DNA of 14,959 nucleotides, taken from NCBI GenBank assembly GCA_964633205.1, contig CAZWFN010000149.1, forward strand, positions 1 to 14,959, in the 5' to 3' direction. The notes under the pieces are model-generated. The model made no database searches. It saw only the letters and a list, made by a program, of their open reading frames with translations, and was not told the origin of the DNA. Source of the stretch: CAYVQE01 sp964633205 (lineage in GTDB: Bacteria > Myxococcota > B64-G9). Positions 13,595 to 14,959 of this stretch are shown here, one piece after another (the stretch's first letter is position 1; every line of letters starts with the position of its first letter). The position numbers and the translations under genes are program-made.

Positions 13595-13978
13595 ATGCAC
13601 ATGCACGGTGGCGGCTGGAACTACTTTCAGTATCGTTGGGATCGGATGCAGAGTGTGGACATCGGCGAGAATCGGACCGATATCACCCACCTGCAGAGCC
13701 AGGTGATGGCGCTCGAGCAAACCCTGGTCTACCTGGTGGGCAAGCTGGCGCTCGGCCAGCAGATCAGCCTCGACGACCCGGCCATCGTCGACTTTCTGCA
13801 CTTGAAAGACGCCGAGGACCCGAAGCGTGACGTGCTGGAACTGGTCGGCAACTTCCGGGGCCGCTACGAGCCGAAGCTGATCACGTGCACCCGCTGTGGA
13901 GCAAAGGTGCGCGATCTGCCCGGCGTGACCGACGAGGTGTGCTCCTGGTGCGGCCAGCAGCTGAGCACCGAGTCCTGA
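13595..13978 (+). CDS. Hypothetical protein with C-terminal zinc ribbon
   Basis: A 127-residue protein. The N-terminus, MHMHGGGW, is His/Gly-rich and could bind metal. Residues ~25-55 form an amphipathic helix or coiled coil (DITHLQSQVMALEQTLVYLVGKLA). Residues ~58-90 are acidic and helical, and ~98-119 hold a zinc ribbon, Cys98-x2-Cys101 and Cys116-x2-Cys119. GGAG (13585-13588) lies 6 bases before the ATG at 13595, so the longer open frame from 13472 is rejected. A coiled coil plus ribbon suggests an oligomeric zinc-binding adaptor or regulator, but this is inference and I do not recognise the family. Divergent from a second zinc-ribbon gene, with overlapping promoters. Confidence 0.8.
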   Translation: MHMHGGGWNYFQYRWDRMQSVDIGENRTDITHLQSQVMALEQTLVYLVGKLALGQQISLDDPAIVDFLHLKDAEDPKRDVLELVGNFRGRYEPKLITCTRCGAKVRDLPGVTDEVCSWCGQQLSTES

Positions 13979-13994
13979 ACAGCGGATGCTGAAC

Positions 13995-14034
13995 ATCGGC
14001 TTCGGGGCGGTCGCAGCCGCTGCCAGAAGCTGAT
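13995..14034 (+). terminator. Hairpin after the zinc-ribbon gene (terminator-like)
   Basis: ATCGGCTTC (13995-14003) pairs with GAAGCTGAT (14026-14034) in nine pairs including one G-T. An inner GCGG/CCGC (14007-14010 with 14017-14020) extends the structure. It begins 17 bases after the stop at 13978. No T run follows, so it is terminator-like or an RNA-stability element rather than a proven intrinsic terminator. Confidence 0.35.
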
Positions 14035-14049
14035 CGAATCTGAATGTGC

Positions 14050-14079
14050 TTGACTTGGCACCGGGCCTGCGGCTATGGT
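14050..14079 (+). promoter_or_regulatory. Probable sigma70-type promoter of the Cse60-like gene
   Basis: TTGACT at 14050-14055 (5 of 6), an 18-base spacer and TATGGT at 14074-14079 (4 of 6). It begins GCTTGAC, like the CTTGAC of both promoters at 6137 and 6230. The expected start is near 14086, leaving a leader of about 85 bases before the ATG at 14171. Confidence 0.5.
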
Positions 14080-14086
14080 GACCAGC

Positions 14087-14170
14087 GGCGGAATTGCCAG
14101 GAAACCTCCGGGTTTCGCGAGGTTGGCGCGGGCTGCCCGGTGCCGGATGGCCGGGTGGGGAGGTGCGGGT
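14087..14170 (+). promoter_or_regulatory. Hairpin-rich 5' leader of the Cse60-like gene
   Basis: GAAACC-TCCG-GGTTTC (14101-14116) is a perfect six-pair stem capped by C(UCCG)G, an unusually stable UNCG-type tetraloop. The overlapping AACCTC (14103-14108) / GAGGTT (14119-14124) is a perfect alternative stem. CCCGG / CCGGG (14136-14140 with 14151-14155) ends four bases before the GGAGG ribosome site (14159-14163). Mutually exclusive stems next to a ribosome site are compatible with translational control, but I recognise no known RNA family. Confidence 0.35.
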
Positions 14171-14365
14171 ATGAAGCAGTTCAACGGCGTCAAGGTGTTC
14201 TCGGCCACCCTGGCCCGCAACCGCGAAGAGCTCGGCGAGAAGGTCACGCAGTGGCTGCAGTCTCATCCGGACATCGAGGTGATCGACATGCGGGTGGTGC
14301 AGTCCAGTGATCGGGAGTTCCACTGCATCTCGCTCGTTTTGTTCTACAATGAGGAGCTGAGCTGA
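14171..14365 (+). CDS. Cse60-like small protein
   Basis: A 64-residue protein with a short beta-alpha-beta-beta plan: an opening strand (VKVFSATLA), an amphipathic helix (REELGEKVTQWLQSH), then DIEVIDMRVVQSSD and a hydrophobic final strand (FHCISLVLFYNEE). This resembles the Bacillus sporulation-associated Cse60 family, which I recall as having the same VK-F... helix ...I-D-I-K... Y-S-A-L-I-I-Y layout. The match is from memory of the pattern. Function is unknown even in Bacillus, and this need not imply sporulation. GGAGG lies 7 bases before the ATG at 14171; an upstream in-frame ATG at 14075 lacks a ribosome site and overlaps the promoter's -10. The degenerate receiver gene starts 94 bases after its stop in the same direction. 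Confidence 0.8.
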   Translation: MKQFNGVKVFSATLARNREELGEKVTQWLQSHPDIEVIDMRVVQSSDREFHCISLVLFYNEELS

Positions 14366-14376
14366 ACCGACGCTCC

Positions 14377-14434
14377 GCGCCGGCCGCAGCTTGGGGCGAC
14401 ATCCGGCCGGACCCTGGCATAGGCGCCGGCCGCA
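14377..14434. repeat. 12-bp direct repeat before the receiver gene
   Basis: GCGCCGGCCGCA occurs at 14377-14388 and again at 14423-14434, a 46-base offset, in the 94-base gap before the receiver gene. It could be a pair of protein-binding sites. In DNA this GC-rich, chance is also plausible. I see no convincing promoter in this gap, so the receiver gene may be read through from upstream. Confidence 0.4.
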
Positions 14435-14459
14435 CTCCCAGCGGGGTATCGCAGCAGAC

Positions 14460-14959
14460 ATGTCCAGCAAGAAGATATTGATCGTAGAGCACGACAAGGA
14501 GTTCGCCTTGTCGCTGGCCGCCGTGCTCAAACGTGGAGGCGCGGAACACCGCTTCTCCACGGTCGAAAAGGGCAAGCGGGCCATGCGCGAGGCCGAGGAC
14601 TTCGAGCCCGACCTGATCATCTTGCGGGCCGAGACCCCGGGCACCTCGATCTACAACCTGTGCACCCGTCTGCGCAAGCACGATCGTTTCTCACGGGTGC
14701 CGATCGTGTTCATCTCCTCGGAGGCCACCGAGGAGGCCATCGCGAAGCACCGCAGCGGCCGGTACCCGGCCGACGAGTACTTGCTGCTGCCCTTCGATCT
14801 CGAGGAGTTCCGCCAAATCGCCTATGCGCTGCTGGGCGAGCAGGCCCCGGCCATCTCGGACGAGGAGGCTGCCAGCGCGCCGTCGAGCGAAGAGCTCGGC
14901 CAGCTAGACGACCTGGACGAGTCCGAGCTGGACTTCGGCGAGCAGGAGGACGAGGACGA
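14460..14959 (+). CDS. Degenerate (pseudo-)receiver domain protein, cut by the window edge
   Basis: At least 166 residues, open at the window end. Residues 4-128 have the CheY-like receiver fold, from KKILIVE through PDLIIL, VPIVFIS and ADEYLLLPFD. The phosphorylation chemistry is missing: the phospho-acceptor Asp position is Arg56 (LRAETPG in place of LDxxxPG), the conserved Lys before Pro-Phe is Leu110, and one of the usual acidic pair is His11. It therefore cannot be phosphorylated in the standard way and is probably a protein-interaction module, as described for the pseudo-receiver of myxobacterial AglZ, whose N-terminus it resembles in outline. From ~130 the chain is acidic and Ser/Glu/Asp-rich, a likely linker to an unseen domain. 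No strong ribosome site precedes the ATG at 14460, but the domain begins right there. Roles in motility or polarity are speculation. Confidence 0.88.
   Translation, partial: MSSKKILIVEHDKEFALSLAAVLKRGGAEHRFSTVEKGKRAMREAEDFEPDLIILRAETPGTSIYNLCTRLRKHDRFSRVPIVFISSEATEEAIAKHRSGRYPADEYLLLPFDLEEFRQIAYALLGEQAPAISDEEAASAPSSEELGQLDDLDESELDFGEQEDED

Noticed and set aside
1..14959. tRNA, rRNA, CRISPR arrays, insertion sequences, integrase or phage genes
   Set aside because: I looked for cloverleaf-like segments, regularly spaced repeats, transposase motifs and terminal inverted repeats and found none that can be supported. The only regular array is the CCAAAA hexamer, which has no spacers.

Overview
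The window is very GC-rich bacterial DNA (roughly 70% by eye). Third codon positions are strongly biased to G/C, which is why long false reading frames lie antisense to most real genes. A Myxococcota-type (formerly deltaproteobacterial) organism fits best. The pointers are a secreted lipoprotein with cysteine-rich and MopE-like Asp/Cys repeats, a eukaryotic-type Ser/Thr kinase with a PEGA domain, and a degenerate receiver protein of the AglZ/Frz kind. The hydrogenase-style diaphorase subunits suggest at least partly anaerobic metabolism. This is inferred from protein types only; no rRNA or other taxonomic marker is present.

Layout. 1-88: a CCAAAA hexamer tandem repeat at the window edge. 89-682 (-): a one-helix membrane protein of unknown function. 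837-2042 (+): a lipoprotein combining Ca/metal-binding-type repeats with an endonuclease I domain. 2043-2211: a long hairpin between convergent genes. 2212-4269 (-): an exported S9-family peptidase. 4334-6067 (-): a membrane Ser/Thr kinase with a C-terminal PEGA domain. 6068-6420: a divergent promoter region with two copies of the same 11-bp promoter element in inverted orientation and a possible structured leader. 6421-13147 (+): a tight five-gene operon. 13186-13488 (-) and 13595-13978 (+): two small zinc-ribbon proteins diverging from overlapping promoters. 14171-14365 (+): a 64-residue Cse60-like protein behind a hairpin-rich leader. 14460 to the window end (+): a degenerate receiver-domain protein cut by the window edge.

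The main interest is the operon at 6421-13147. It encodes a stand-alone Lrp/AsnC effector (RAM) domain, a NuoE/HydC-type [2Fe-2S] protein, a NuoF/HydB-type NADH/FMN subunit with a C-terminal 2[4Fe-4S] ferredoxin, a 1166-residue fusion, and a small lipoprotein. The fusion runs plant-type [2Fe-2S] domain, GltD/NfnB-type FAD-NADPH flavoprotein, 2[4Fe-4S] domain, then a formate-dehydrogenase-like domain that has lost its catalytic Cys/Sec segment and its C-terminal cofactor-binding domain. No hydrogenase or working formate dehydrogenase is encoded alongside. The simplest reading is a soluble NADH/NADPH/ferredoxin electron-transfer complex, possibly electron-bifurcating and resembling the three-subunit StnABC transhydrogenases, built on a dead formate-dehydrogenase scaffold. 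Activity and bifurcation are inference, not seen.
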